DNA of 64,000 bases, taken from NCBI RefSeq assembly GCF_017916365.1, contig NZ_JAFMSU010000001.1, positions 496,001-560,000 of the forward strand, written 5' to 3'. Under the pieces are notes generated by a model. That model was not told where the DNA came from. It did not search any database and worked only from the letters and a program-made list of their open reading frames with translations. Position numbers and translations under genes: made by a program. Positions 8,900 to 18,027 of this stretch are shown piece after piece; the stretch's first letter is position 1, and each line of letters opens with the position of its first letter. Origin of the DNA: Rufibacter roseolus (GTDB taxonomy: Bacteria > Bacteroidota > Bacteroidia > Cytophagales > Hymenobacteraceae).

Positions 8900-11272
8900 T
8901 TAGAAATTGAAGTTGTAAGTAATTGCCGGGATGATCCCGAACATGTAGGTTTTCACGGCCTCGGTCTTGCTGGCATCGTCTTCGTTTTCCCGGAAGGCGA
9001 TAGAGAAGGCGTTTTTGCGGTTGTAGGCATTGTAGAGCGAGAGGCTCCAACTGCTGTCATGCTTCTTGCCGGTAAGGCTGCGCGGACGGTCATAGGTCAC
9101 GGCTAAATCCAGGCGGTGGTAAGCGGGCAAGCGGAACCCGTTGCGCGAGGAGTAGATAGGATAGGAGTGCCCCTCGTACTCAAATCGGCCAACCGGCATG
9201 GTGGTGGCCCCGCCGGTGGCGTACGTCCAGTTGGCCCCGAAGCTCCAGCGTAGGTTCAGTTGGTAAGTAGAAACCACGTTCACCGAGTGGCGGCGGTCAT
9301 AGCGTACCGGGTAAGCTTTGCCACCGTTGATGCCGGGCACCGTACGGTCGGTTTTAGACCAGGTGTAGCCAATCCAGCCGGTGAAATCGCCTTTCTGTTT
9401 GCGCAGCATAAACTCCGCGCCGTAAGAGGTGCCGGAGCCACGCAACAGCACCGTGTCAATGCGGTTGTTCAGGAACACATCAGAATTGTCTTTGTAGTCA
9501 ATCTGGTTCTGCATCCACTTGTAGTACACCTCCACCGAGGCCTCAAACATGTTGTCCTGGAAGTTGCGGAAGTACCCGGCGGCCACCTGATCGGCGATCT
9601 GCGGTTTGGTGTAGTGGTTGCTGGGTACCCACACGTCAAAAGGCAACGAGGCGGTGGAGTTAGACAGCAGGTGCAGGTACTGGCGCATGCGGTTGTAAGA
9701 GACCTTCAACGAGCTTTTCTCGTCTACCTGATACTTAGCTGAGAAGCGCGGCTCCAAGCCCATGTAGTCTTTGATCACCTCCAGAGAGCCGTAGTCTTTG
9801 CGCCCGATCTTGGTAAAACCATCCTCGGCGTACTCATAGATGGTGCCTTTGCCCACGTTGGCGAAATAGGAGAAGCGCAGGCCGTACTCCATGGAAAGGC
9901 GCGGCGTGATCTCATACTGGTGGCTCAGGTACGCGGCGGCTTCCAGGGCATTGCTGCCCGCCAGCCTGATCTCGTTGAAGTACGACTCTGGGCCCGGTTT
10001 TACTACGCCCGGCTGAAACCGGTGGAACGTGCCTACCCACCCAAACTTGAACTGGTGTTGCGGATTCAGGTAATAGGTATAGTCGTTTTTGAGGCTGTAG
10101 TCAATGATGTGCGAGGTCCAGGTGAACTCAGAGGATTTCTCTTTGGAGCCCAGCGAGTAGTCAAAATCGGAGAAGATGAGGGTGGTGTTGGTGAACAGCC
10201 TGTCGTTGAAGAGGTGGTTCCAGCGCAGGGTGGCCGTGGCGTTGCCCCAGTCAAAGGCGCCGGAGTTGTTGCCTGCCACATCGCGCCCGAAGTACCCGCT
10301 CACGAACAGCCTATCCTTCGGACCCAGAATGTAGTTTGCTTTCAGATTGAGGTCATAGAAATAGAGCTGGTTGTCTTTGATACCCTCGTCTGAGCTGAGT
10401 TTGAAGAACACATCGGCGTAGGTTCTACGGCCAGAGAGGATAAACGAGCTCTTGTCTTTCACGATGGGCGCTTCCACGGTGAGGCGACTGCTCAACGTCC
10501 CGATTCCGCCCGAGGCGGCAAAGCGCTTGCTGTTTCCTTCTTTCATCCGGATGTCCAGCAGCGAGGACAACCTGCCGCCGTGCTCCGCCGGGATGCCGCC
10601 TTTGTAGAGCTGCACGTCCTTGATGGCATCGGCGTTAAACACCGAGAAGAAGCCCATGAGGTGGGAGGCGTTGTACACGGGAGCCTCGTCCAGCAAAATC
10701 AGGTTCTGGTCCACGCCGCCGCCGCGTACGTAGAAGCCACTGGTACCCTCGCCGGCAGTCTGCACGCCCGGCGTCATCTGGATGGCCTTGATCACGTCCA
10801 CCTCGCCCATGAGCGCCGGCATTTTCTTGAGTTCGGCTACCTGCATCTTCATGGTGCTCATTTCCATGCTGCGCACGTTCTCGTCCTTCACATCGGTGTT
10901 GGTCACTACTACTTCCTGCAGGGTGGTTTGGTCGCTTCTAAGCTCAATGTTAAGTTTCTGCGGGGAGGAAAGGTTTACGGTTTGGGTGTGCGTGGCAAAA
11001 CCCAGATAGCTCACCGCCACGGTGTAGGTGCCCTGCGGCAGGGTAAGGGAGAAGAAGCCGTACTCGTTCGTGGCCGCGCCCACGCCCGAGAGTTCGCGCA
11101 CGCTCACAGTGGCCCCAATGAGGCCCTCGCCGGAGGATTGGTCTTTCACGTAGCCGCTGAGGGTGAGTTTCTGTTGGGCATTCCCGGCAAAAGGAAGAAG
11201 CGATAGGAGCACGCAGAAAGACAGCAACAGCAGATTTCTGTGATAAATGGGAAAGGGTTTGCTGAAAATCAT
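8900..11272 (-). CDS. TonB-dependent outer-membrane receptor
   Basis: About 790 residues from the ATG at 11270-11272. Order: signal peptide ending GNAQQ, a carboxypeptidase-like regulatory domain (YVKDQSSGEGLIGATVSV), a plug domain with GEVDVIKAIQMTPGVQ, FYVRGGG and LLDEAPVYN, then a 22-strand barrel ending in the aromatic terminus PAITYNFNF. It moves an unidentified ligand across the outer membrane using TonB energy. An upstream in-frame start would add 13 residues before the signal peptide and is rejected. A TAnnTTTG element lies 37 bp upstream. Confidence 0.93.
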   Translation of the reverse strand: MIFSKPFPIYHRNLLLLSFCVLLSLLPFAGNAQQKLTLSGYVKDQSSGEGLIGATVSVRELSGVGAATNEYGFFSLTLPQGTYTVAVSYLGFATHTQTVNLSSPQKLNIELRSDQTTLQEVVVTNTDVKDENVRSMEMSTMKMQVAELKKMPALMGEVDVIKAIQMTPGVQTAGEGTSGFYVRGGGVDQNLILLDEAPVYNASHLMGFFSVFNADAIKDVQLYKGGIPAEHGGRLSSLLDIRMKEGNSKRFAASGGIGTLSSRLTVEAPIVKDKSSFILSGRRTYADVFFKLSSDEGIKDNQLYFYDLNLKANYILGPKDRLFVSGYFGRDVAGNNSGAFDWGNATATLRWNHLFNDRLFTNTTLIFSDFDYSLGSKEKSSEFTWTSHIIDYSLKNDYTYYLNPQHQFKFGWVGTFHRFQPGVVKPGPESYFNEIRLAGSNALEAAAYLSHQYEITPRLSMEYGLRFSYFANVGKGTIYEYAEDGFTKIGRKDYGSLEVIKDYMGLEPRFSAKYQVDEKSSLKVSYNRMRQYLHLLSNSTASLPFDVWVPSNHYTKPQIADQVAAGYFRNFQDNMFEASVEVYYKWMQNQIDYKDNSDVFLNNRIDTVLLRGSGTSYGAEFMLRKQKGDFTGWIGYTWSKTDRTVPGINGGKAYPVRYDRRHSVNVVSTYQLNLRWSFGANWTYATGGATTMPVGRFEYEGHSYPIYSSRNGFRLPAYHRLDLAVTYDRPRSLTGKKHDSSWSLSLYNAYNRKNAFSIAFRENEDDASKTEAVKTYMFGIIPAITYNFNF

Positions 11273-11308
11273 AACTATGTAATCTCTGGTACATTGGGAA
11301 TATGACCA

Positions 11309-11316
11309 CAAACCTA
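11309..11316 (-). promoter_or_regulatory. -7 element for the TonB receptor/DUF4249 operon
   Basis: On the minus strand this reads TAGGTTTG, an exact TAnnTTTG match. It would start transcription near 11302, about 30 nt before the ATG at 11272. No clear -33 TTTG. Confidence 0.5.
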
Positions 11317-11605
11317 TCTTTTACCCCTATATCTTCATTTCTATATATGACGGAGAAGGCCTATTCTTAGCCCAACCTGGATAAATAAGGCTTGAAACAA
11401 CCATGACATAGAGGCCAGAAACCAGGAAAACGGCCTGAAAGGGATTTTCAGAATGCGGCACCTTTATCCCAGAATTTAAATTCATGAGAGGCTTGGGAAG
11501 GAATTGTCTGAACTGAGTGCATTGTGATTTGAGGCTATTTTAGGAAAAACGGCAAATAAATGCGCACGGCCGTGCAACCCTTAGCGGGTATGGCTCATCT
11601 TTAGA
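11317..11605. other. Divergent gap between TonB receptor and head-GIN genes
   Basis: About 290 bp, A/T-rich near the receptor. Contains a very degenerate palindrome-family relic at 11424-11468 and no gene. Confidence 0.5.
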
Positions 11606-12355
11606 ATGAAACGTAACGCTACTCCTATGAAAAAAACCAACTTGTTTCCTCTGCTGGCTGTACTGGCCCTCATTGCCTCCTTGTCTTCCTTCAGGGTGGC
11701 CAGCCGCTCTGTTTTTGATGAGCAGACCCGTAATGTACCGGCCTTCCATGCCATAGGGCTGGCTTATCCGGCCAACGTGATCCTGCGCCAGGGCAGCACC
11801 CAAAGCCTGAAAGTAGAGGGCGACAAAGACCAGTTGGCAGATCTGGTAACGGAGGTGAAAGACGGCCGCCTTTCCATCAAGAGAAAAGACGAGGACAGAA
11901 ACTGGAACTGGTCTTCTAACAACAATGACCGCGTCACCATCTACATCACCGTACCCATGGTAGACCACCTGGCGGTAAGCGGCTCGGGCAAGATCAAAGG
12001 GGAGGGTACTTTCAAGGCCAAATCCATGGACCTGGCGGTGAGCGGCTCCGGTGGCATCCAGCTGAACGCCAACGTAGAGGACCTGTCCAGCCGTATCTCG
12101 GGCTCCGGCAGCATTGAACTGAGAGGCGAAGGCCAGCAGAGCACCATCTCGGTGAGCGGCTCAGGTTCCCTCAAAGGTTTTGAGTTCAAGACCTCCGATG
12201 CCAAGATAAGCATCAGCGGCTCGGGCACCTGCGAGATCAACGCCACCTCCACGCTTAAATCCAGCATCAGCGGCAGCGGCCGGGTTTCTTATGAGGGATC
12301 GCCCAGCGTAGACAGCCGCGTGAGTGGCAGCGGCACCGTGAAGAAACGCGGTTAA
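11606..12355 (+). CDS. Secreted head-GIN domain protein (DUF2807)
   Basis: 249 residues. Signal peptide (MKKTNLFPLLAVLALIASLSS core), then FHAIGLAYPANVILRQGSTQSLKVEG and ITVPMVDHLAVSGSGKI, which match the head-GIN/DUF2807 family. The C-terminal half repeats an SGSG motif seven times about every 17-25 residues (VSGSGKI, VSGSGGI, ISGSGSI, VSGSGSL, ISGSGTC, ISGSGRV, VSGSGTV), consistent with rungs of a right-handed beta-helix. Role is unknown, presumably at the cell surface. The ATG at 11627 is an equally good start, giving a cleaner signal peptide. Confidence 0.85.
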   Translation: MKRNATPMKKTNLFPLLAVLALIASLSSFRVASRSVFDEQTRNVPAFHAIGLAYPANVILRQGSTQSLKVEGDKDQLADLVTEVKDGRLSIKRKDEDRNWNWSSNNNDRVTIYITVPMVDHLAVSGSGKIKGEGTFKAKSMDLAVSGSGGIQLNANVEDLSSRISGSGSIELRGEGQQSTISVSGSGSLKGFEFKTSDAKISISGSGTCEINATSTLKSSISGSGRVSYEGSPSVDSRVSGSGTVKKRG

Positions 12356-12399
12356 TTCAAGTGAGTTATCTGCCGTTCCGGAGGGCTAAAGAAAGACAT

Positions 12400-12437
12400 C
12401 GTTTTTACCCTGTTTTCCGGAAATCGGCTTTAAAACG
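12400..12437. repeat. 40 bp palindrome family, copy 4
   Basis: CGTTTTTACCCTGTTTTCC then GGAAATCGGCTTTAAAACG. 45 bp after the head-GIN stop. Confidence 0.65.
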
Positions 12438-12633
12438 GCTTACCTGCTAATAGTTGTAACAGGCAAAAGCCAGGGTGTAGGGGAAATCGGGCTGCATTTC
12501 TTCAGATTTTTTGGATCTGGTGTTTGTAGAGAGACATGAAATAAAGCTTCCGATTTCCCTTCACTTCTGGTGAACTGCCAGGCCTGAAGTTATACTATTT
12601 GCCTGAAATTCAATCAATACTCTTTTCTGTTTT
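12438..12633. other. Gap before the lipoprotein gene; possible small RNA or leader
   Basis: Contains TATACTATTTG at 12592-12602, a loose -7 look-alike, ~30 bp ahead of a terminator hairpin. No ORF of note. Confidence 0.3.
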
Positions 12634-12677
12634 AAGCCTCGTTTCGTAGAACTGTGTTCAAAGAAACGGGGCTTTTT
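12634..12677 (+). terminator. Terminator hairpin 90 bp upstream of the lipoprotein gene
   Basis: AAGCCTCGTTTC / GAAACGGGGCTT stem with one G-T wobble, then TTTTT. It is ~280 bp after the nearest upstream stop, so it may end a short leader or small RNA. Its left arm (CTGTTTTAAGCCTCGTTTC) also resembles the 40 bp palindrome family. Confidence 0.6.
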
Positions 12678-12766
12678 CCTGCCTTTATCTTAGCTACTGA
12701 GGGAGATATGGGGGTAAAGTGCAGGTTATCGGTCTCAAGAAGAAGATGCCCCGAACTACCTCTTCT

Positions 12767-13765
12767 ATGAAAATCTACTTCTCCCCGGCGCTCCTGCTCT
12801 TGGTTCTGTTTCTTCAAACCGCCTGCATGCGGGTCTATGAGCCGGTGGTCTCCGGTGACCGGCTGTCTTCGCTGCCCACACCCAGTCATGGCAAAGAAGT
12901 GGAGGTATTTTTCCCCGGTGAACGACCCTCTGATACAGCCTATGTGAAAATTGCCGTGGTGGAGGAGAAGGCAGAAGGCGAGGTAGCGTACGCGCAGTTG
13001 GTAGAGCAACTCAGGAAAAAAGCGCAGAAGCAGGGCCTTGACGCAATCCTCATCCTGGGCAAAACCCAGGGCACCCAACTGAAAAACGATGCCACCTTGT
13101 TTGAGGTCATCCTGGAGATAGCTTCCGGCGACGAGATCAAGGACAACTATTACTCCGTCACTACCCACGAACTGAGCGCCGTGGGCATCAAATACAAACG
13201 TAACCTGCAGTACCTGCCCCAGTACGTGCAAAGCAAGCGCATTTACGTCCTGGAGAAAGGTCAGGAGCTTCTGTTGGCCACAGTGGCCGTTGACCACTTG
13301 GGACAGGACCAGAAAGTAACGTACCAAAATGTGAACGATACGCCTACCTACCAGAGGTTCGTGCACCGGTACAGCTTAGACCATCTCCTGAAAGAGCAGG
13401 GCCCTCACTGGCATTACCTGGAGGAGAACGGACTGGTGGTGAGAAGAAAACTCCTAAGCATGGATGGCAGCGGCCCTATCAAGAACATCAAGATCAGTTA
13501 CAATGCGGCCCAATTACCCGAGAAACTGGAAATCCGCCACCCAGTCACGGCTCTGCCCGAGGTTCTTACCATCACTTACAACTCACAGGGGCAGGTCACC
13601 CAGAAACACATCTACCGCAATAAGCAGCTCGTCTTACAGGAAACCAACACGTATGGTGCTGATGGTAAACTGGTGAGCACCCTGCATGAGAAAGTACAGC
13701 ACGGCCAGACCATCCCCTTCCTGAAAACCGTCTACGACTACTACAACCTGCTTTCCCTAAACTGA
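12767..13765 (+). CDS. Lipoprotein of unknown function
   Basis: About 332 residues from the ATG at 12767, chosen because MKIYFSPALLLLVLFLQTAC is then a lipoprotein signal with lipobox LQTAC. In-frame GTG 12719 and ATG 12746 would only lengthen it. I do not recognise the family. Residues ~45-110 (EVFFPGERPSDTAYVKIAVVEE, QLRKKAQKQGLDAILILG) look like a small alpha/beta domain of the kind that groups a Lys/Arg helix with a strand. The C-terminal third has repeated short strands with NNTYGADGKLVST-like turns, resembling RHS/YD-type or MORN-like repeats. Confidence 0.7.
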   Translation: MKIYFSPALLLLVLFLQTACMRVYEPVVSGDRLSSLPTPSHGKEVEVFFPGERPSDTAYVKIAVVEEKAEGEVAYAQLVEQLRKKAQKQGLDAILILGKTQGTQLKNDATLFEVILEIASGDEIKDNYYSVTTHELSAVGIKYKRNLQYLPQYVQSKRIYVLEKGQELLLATVAVDHLGQDQKVTYQNVNDTPTYQRFVHRYSLDHLLKEQGPHWHYLEENGLVVRRKLLSMDGSGPIKNIKISYNAAQLPEKLEIRHPVTALPEVLTITYNSQGQVTQKHIYRNKQLVLQETNTYGADGKLVSTLHEKVQHGQTIPFLKTVYDYYNLLSLN

Positions 13766-13771
13766 CCTACA

Positions 13772-13814
13772 GGTTCTGTTTTAGCGCCTCTTTTCTGAAA
13801 AAAGCCCCTAAACC
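13772..13814. repeat. 40 bp palindrome family, copy 5
   Basis: GGTTCTGTTTTAGCGCC, CTTTTCTGAAAA, then AGCCCCTAAACCC. Starts 7 bp after the lipoprotein stop and ends 11 bp before the convergent patatin stop. Confidence 0.7.
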
Positions 13815-13824
13815 CGCTGCACGG

Positions 13825-16143
13825 TTATTGCAGCGTGCGTGGCCGGTACAACAGGAAACCAACGTGCCCAAATACGCCCCAGCGATGCTCATCATTGTCA
13901 AAGTGGATGAAGTGCAAAGCCGCCGGCCCTATGGGCAGATGCAAAATAACCCCGGTGCTGGCCGTGAGTCTTGGGCGCTCAAACCCTTTGGTCCTGATGG
14001 CTTCCTGCATAGGGCCTTCTTCTAGTAAGCCATGGATCACGTGCACATAGGTCTCGGTGCGCCATTCAAACTTGGTCAGGAAGGTGGTAGAGTACCGCAG
14101 ACCCGCTGCCCCAAACCTGCTGGCGCGGTACTTGTCCAGGAACAGCGTGCGGGAATCTGGCAGTGGCGCAAAAATCGGAGAGCTGGTGAGCGATGACCGG
14201 TAATTAGAGAAGGTGCCCTGCGTGCTGACTACCCCTTCCAGAAAATAACCCCAGGTACTTCTATCCTTGTTGAAAGGGAAATATTCTTCCAGCGTACCAG
14301 AGATCTGGAGCCATTGATGGTCTGCCGTGCGTCTGTCCGGGTTCAGGGAGGTAGTGCCTGGTTTGTACGCTTCCTCACCCATCACCCCCCGGATGCCCAT
14401 CACCGCCCTGCGGCCGCGCGTGGAGTACATCTTCCGGTTCAGGGAGTTGCGCTCAAACCGAATAGCCGCCGTGTAGCCGGTGAAATCAGTTTCGTCCAGC
14501 ACATCCTCAGAGGAAACGGTCCTCACGTTGGCGTACTCATCCTCGTTGGAGAAATACGAGACATCCGTTACTACCCGGCTCCTGAAATTATGGCTGAAGC
14601 CGGCTTGCACGCCCAATTTGAAATCACGCTGGCGCACCTGGGTGCTGGCGGCATCGCGGTTCAGGAAGTCGTTTACGTCACGGTAGTTGAGGGAGCTGTA
14701 CATCACCGATGGTTCCACGTAGAACGGCAGCTTGGCTGGTATATTCACCCGGAAGCCGAACTGCCCGGCGGCATAGAACCGGCCTATGTTGGCGTTGGCG
14801 CCCACGGTGTACAGCAACCGGTTCAGGTAACGGTACTCCAAGCCCAGGTACAGGTTGTCTACCGGCCTGGTACTGAAAACGGCCCCCACCTCGGCGGTGG
14901 CATTGTTGCTCTGCTGCGCGTCAATGCTTAGCTCATAACCTCCGGCCAGACTGTCAAAACGGATGCGCGGATAAATCCCTTTGAAGAAATCATTGGCAGC
15001 CAGCCGGTAGTAGCCTTCCTCAATGTCGCCAATCTCATATTGGTTGTCATCGCCGCGGCGAAAGAAGTTGCGCACGTAGTTGTGCTGGTTTTCTTTCAGG
15101 CCCTGGATCTTGACGCTGGCGAAACGCGGCGGGGGTGCCTGCTTCTGGAACGCCTGCCGTCTTTGCTGCAAGCTCACCGAGTCTACCTCGCGCCGGATGC
15201 GCTGTTTCATGAGCGGCAGCTTTTCCTCGGTGGCTTTTACCCCGATATCAATCAGGTCCCGCACGCGGTCAAAGGCAGTGGTGCCGTACCCTTCCAGATC
15301 GGGTTGGATGAGGATGCCGTTGGGGCCTACCGCCAGGGTATCTGCTACGTCAAAGCCCAGGAAAACCAGGGAAGAGCTCAACAGTTCATCGTCCTTTTCA
15401 TGCGGGTATTTCTTGAAGGAAACATCGCCCACGTTCACGCCAATGATGATGTCCGGCTTAAACTCGGAGCGCATCACATCGGTGGGGAAGTTGTTGAACA
15501 AGCCTCCGTCAAAGAGGTAGCGCCCATCGGCCTGCCGGATGGGCCGGAACGCCAGCGGCACCGCCATGGAGTTACGCACGGCATCGGCCAGAGACCCGCC
15601 GCGCTGCACGATCTGCTGGCGGGTAAAGATTTCGGCGGTAAGGCTACGATAAGGCACAAACAACCTGTTGAAGTCATACTTAGAAATGGCTCCGCCCGCC
15701 GCCAGGGTAGAAGCCAGGGCATAGTTCAGGTTCACGTCGCTTACCAGTCCGCTGGTGGTCTGTACTTTGATGCTTTTCTGCAGGGAGATGGGTAAGCGCA
15801 ATGCTGCCGGCGAGGGGTCTAAGCTGAAATAGTTGAAGGCGTGTTCTTCCAGCGGTCGGCCAGAAACCCAGTACTGGAATTTAGGCGACAACACCAGGTC
15901 TTCAATGTCCTGGGGCGAGTAGCCGGCGGCGTACAGCGCACCCACCACAGAGCCCATACTGGTGCCCACAATGTAGTCAATGGGAATGTTGTTTTTCTCC
16001 AGCACTTTAAGCACGCCCACGTGGGCCAAGCCTTTTGCGCCGCCGCCGCTGAGCACCAGGCCCACTTTCTGGGCAGAGGCTTGCCAGGATACAAATAACA
16101 GCAGGAACAGGAATACCCTTAACCGAGATAAGAGTTTAATCAT
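13825..16143 (-). CDS. Patatin-like phospholipase with C-terminal beta-barrel
   Basis: About 772 residues from the ATG at 16141-16143. Signal peptide (VSWQASA) then a patatin domain: oxyanion GGGAKG, nucleophile GTSMG and catalytic Asp in DGGLFNN, with two surface-antigen/POTRA-like and barrel regions after residue ~330 (FASVKIQGLKENQHNYVRNFF; C-terminal FGHVGFLLYRPRTLQ). This is the PlpD/type Vd-like layout: a lipase attached to a BamA-like outer-membrane barrel, here probably kept at the surface or in the periplasm. The longer ORF start would place 39 non-signal residues in front and is rejected. Confidence 0.9.
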   Translation of the reverse strand: MIKLLSRLRVFLFLLLFVSWQASAQKVGLVLSGGGAKGLAHVGVLKVLEKNNIPIDYIVGTSMGSVVGALYAAGYSPQDIEDLVLSPKFQYWVSGRPLEEHAFNYFSLDPSPAALRLPISLQKSIKVQTTSGLVSDVNLNYALASTLAAGGAISKYDFNRLFVPYRSLTAEIFTRQQIVQRGGSLADAVRNSMAVPLAFRPIRQADGRYLFDGGLFNNFPTDVMRSEFKPDIIIGVNVGDVSFKKYPHEKDDELLSSSLVFLGFDVADTLAVGPNGILIQPDLEGYGTTAFDRVRDLIDIGVKATEEKLPLMKQRIRREVDSVSLQQRRQAFQKQAPPPRFASVKIQGLKENQHNYVRNFFRRGDDNQYEIGDIEEGYYRLAANDFFKGIYPRIRFDSLAGGYELSIDAQQSNNATAEVGAVFSTRPVDNLYLGLEYRYLNRLLYTVGANANIGRFYAAGQFGFRVNIPAKLPFYVEPSVMYSSLNYRDVNDFLNRDAASTQVRQRDFKLGVQAGFSHNFRSRVVTDVSYFSNEDEYANVRTVSSEDVLDETDFTGYTAAIRFERNSLNRKMYSTRGRRAVMGIRGVMGEEAYKPGTTSLNPDRRTADHQWLQISGTLEEYFPFNKDRSTWGYFLEGVVSTQGTFSNYRSSLTSSPIFAPLPDSRTLFLDKYRASRFGAAGLRYSTTFLTKFEWRTETYVHVIHGLLEEGPMQEAIRTKGFERPRLTASTGVILHLPIGPAALHFIHFDNDEHRWGVFGHVGFLLYRPRTLQ

Positions 16144-16495
16144 ATGAAATCTGACTAGAATATGGATCTGAAAGAATTGGCTTATTGCAATTGCTCTGTT
16201 CTCCTGGAAGCAGAAAGGGGGGACTTTTTCTGTTAAACGAGAAAACCGGTAAGGAAACACTAAAAATCAAAGGCAAAGCCGCTTAGGAGCACTTACTGGC
16301 ATAGCCCGGAAAAGGTTGGAGTCCTGAACCAGAAAAGGCTTGGTTTTATCTTACCTGCCAAAGGCAAGGCAAATCTGCCCAGGAATCTTGCACAAATCAG
16401 AGGAGCACGGGCGCGTGTGCAGAGAAAGGAAGTTCCGTTTCAGGCCTGTTTCAGGGATTTCAGCCGCAAAACACCATTGCGGGAGGTAGGGAAAT
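16144..16495. other. Gap between patatin and HTTM genes
   Basis: 352 bp between two leftward genes. Holds one palindrome-family copy (16435-16472); no gene or consensus promoter seen. Confidence 0.6.
16435..16472. repeat. 40 bp palindrome family, copy 6
   Basis: CCGTTTCAGGCCTGTTTC, AGGGATT, then TCAGCCGCAAAAC. 24 bp beyond the stop of the leftward HTTM gene. Confidence 0.6.
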
Positions 16496-17863
16496 TCAAG
16501 GGCGCTTGGTCTCCTGCAGCGGGACAATCCAGGGAGAATGCTGATGTGGCAACCAGGGAACCCCGGCCAGGTTCACCGTAGAATCTACCAGAGGCTGGGA
16601 AGGTCGTTTGTTGAGGCTCACCTGGGTGTGGGCAAACACTTGCACTTGCTTGTAGCCCTGTTGCCGGTACTTACGCTCCAGAAACTGACAGTATTGCCAC
16701 AGAAGGTCTGGGTGCGTGGCTACGGTACGGGCTTGTTTTGGAGTGAGATGGTTCTCTGGATACTCCCAGAACAGCTGGTTATCTGCCAGCACTTTGAAGC
16801 TGGCATAGCCGCTTTTGGTGCGCAGCATCATGTGCCAGGACATGCGGTGCCCTTCCTCGGTCCAGTTAGGGTTGCCCGGAAACCACCAGTGCCGCAGCGG
16901 CAGCAGAACCTGTATAAGCAAATGAATCCCCAGAAGCCAGAAGAAAAGCCTTTCTCCGGTGCTTATTTCCCGAACCGGGTTCTCAGAGGCAGTGAATACC
17001 GGCTTCCTCCGGAGGAGCCTTCTTCTGATGGTTTCCGGCGGAAAGAAGAACAAACACAAGGCCAGCGCCAGGTACGGGAAAATACCGATATGGAAGATGG
17101 CCGAGTTGAAGCCGTGGAAGAAGATGGCCATGCAGAAGGCCAGGACCCGCGTACGTGGCCAGAGCAGCAGCGGAACAATGAGGAGGTCAAAGAAGATACC
17201 GCCGTACACCACCAGTTTCTGAAACCAAGCCTGCTGTAGTAGCCCGCCAATGAGCCAGAAATGCGTTTTGTTCCCAAACCAGACTTTAATGGGAATACCC
17301 GCCAGCCAATCTGCGTTCATTTTAGCAACGGCGGCGTAGGTATAGACAATTGCCATCTGGGTCACAAACACCAGCAGGCACCAGCGGGGGCAGGAAAGGG
17401 ATTTCAGCTCCGGCTTGCGTCTGGCATCCAGAGAGGCGTACCGGTGGGCGGGCACCAGCAGCATCAGGAAACACAGCACCAGCAACAGGTAATAGTGGTT
17501 GTTGTAGCTGGTTTTCTGCATGAGGTAAGCGCCCCACCAAAGCACGGTAAAGAGGATGATGCTGGCCCGGTAATACAACCCTACCATTACCAGCAAGCCC
17601 AATACGGCCATGGTGCCATAGTAGAAGTACATGCCGTTACCGGGCAAAGGCCTGAGCCACTCAAACCCGATGAACGGGAAAAAGACCGTGGGCTCTACCA
17701 GGTTCTTCTTCACCCAGCCCGTTAGAATGGCACCGGCCGTCTCCAGAAACAACAGCAAGCCAAACAACCACCGGAACACAATAAGCGGCGCATTGTCTAC
17801 CGGTTCACGGAGCCAGGTCAGGAACGAGGGTTTAGAAGTTTGTAAGACTGCGGTTGAGCCCAT
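16496..17863 (-). CDS. HTTM domain membrane protein (vitamin K gamma-carboxylase-like)
   Basis: About 455 residues from the ATG at 17861-17863; the upstream TTG is not needed. Many transmembrane helices with the HTTM hallmarks: PVDNAPLIVFRWLFG at the N-terminus, YNNHYYLL, and YAAVAKMNADWLAG, whose AK-N-DWL matches the active-lysine region of animal gamma-glutamyl carboxylase. A soluble C-terminal domain of ~150 residues (QVLLPLRHWWFPGNPNWTEEGHRMSWHMM) completes the carboxylase-like layout. Bacterial members are of unproven function. It stands alone. Confidence 0.85.
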   Translation of the reverse strand: MGSTAVLQTSKPSFLTWLREPVDNAPLIVFRWLFGLLLFLETAGAILTGWVKKNLVEPTVFFPFIGFEWLRPLPGNGMYFYYGTMAVLGLLVMVGLYYRASIILFTVLWWGAYLMQKTSYNNHYYLLLVLCFLMLLVPAHRYASLDARRKPELKSLSCPRWCLLVFVTQMAIVYTYAAVAKMNADWLAGIPIKVWFGNKTHFWLIGGLLQQAWFQKLVVYGGIFFDLLIVPLLLWPRTRVLAFCMAIFFHGFNSAIFHIGIFPYLALALCLFFFPPETIRRRLLRRKPVFTASENPVREISTGERLFFWLLGIHLLIQVLLPLRHWWFPGNPNWTEEGHRMSWHMMLRTKSGYASFKVLADNQLFWEYPENHLTPKQARTVATHPDLLWQYCQFLERKYRQQGYKQVQVFAHTQVSLNKRPSQPLVDSTVNLAGVPWLPHQHSPWIVPLQETKRP

Positions 17864-17956
17864 GGATAGTTGTACTCCAGGCAAAATAAAACAGTTGAAT
17901 GTACAAGTCTACGGTTCTTTGCCCATGAAGTAAACCAAAAGAAAATGTCTTACACC

Positions 17957-17991
17957 AAAACAGCCTGGCATTACAAGTGCCGGGCTGTTTT
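17957..17991 (-). terminator. Terminator of the M28 peptidase gene
   Basis: AAAACAGCCTGGCA / TGCCGGGCTGTTTT, 14 bp stem with one wobble, reading leftward into TTTT. A palindrome-family copy overlaps its right arm. Confidence 0.7.
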
Positions 17992-18024
17992 GAAGGTGTT
18001 TTCAGGAAAAAAGGCCTGAAATGC
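17984..18024. repeat. 40 bp palindrome family, copy 7
   Basis: GCTGTTTTGAAGGTGTTTTC then AGGAAAAAAGGCCTGAAATGC. Ends 4 bp from the M28 peptidase stop and shares its first bases with the terminator arm. Confidence 0.6.
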
Positions 18025-18027
18025 TCT

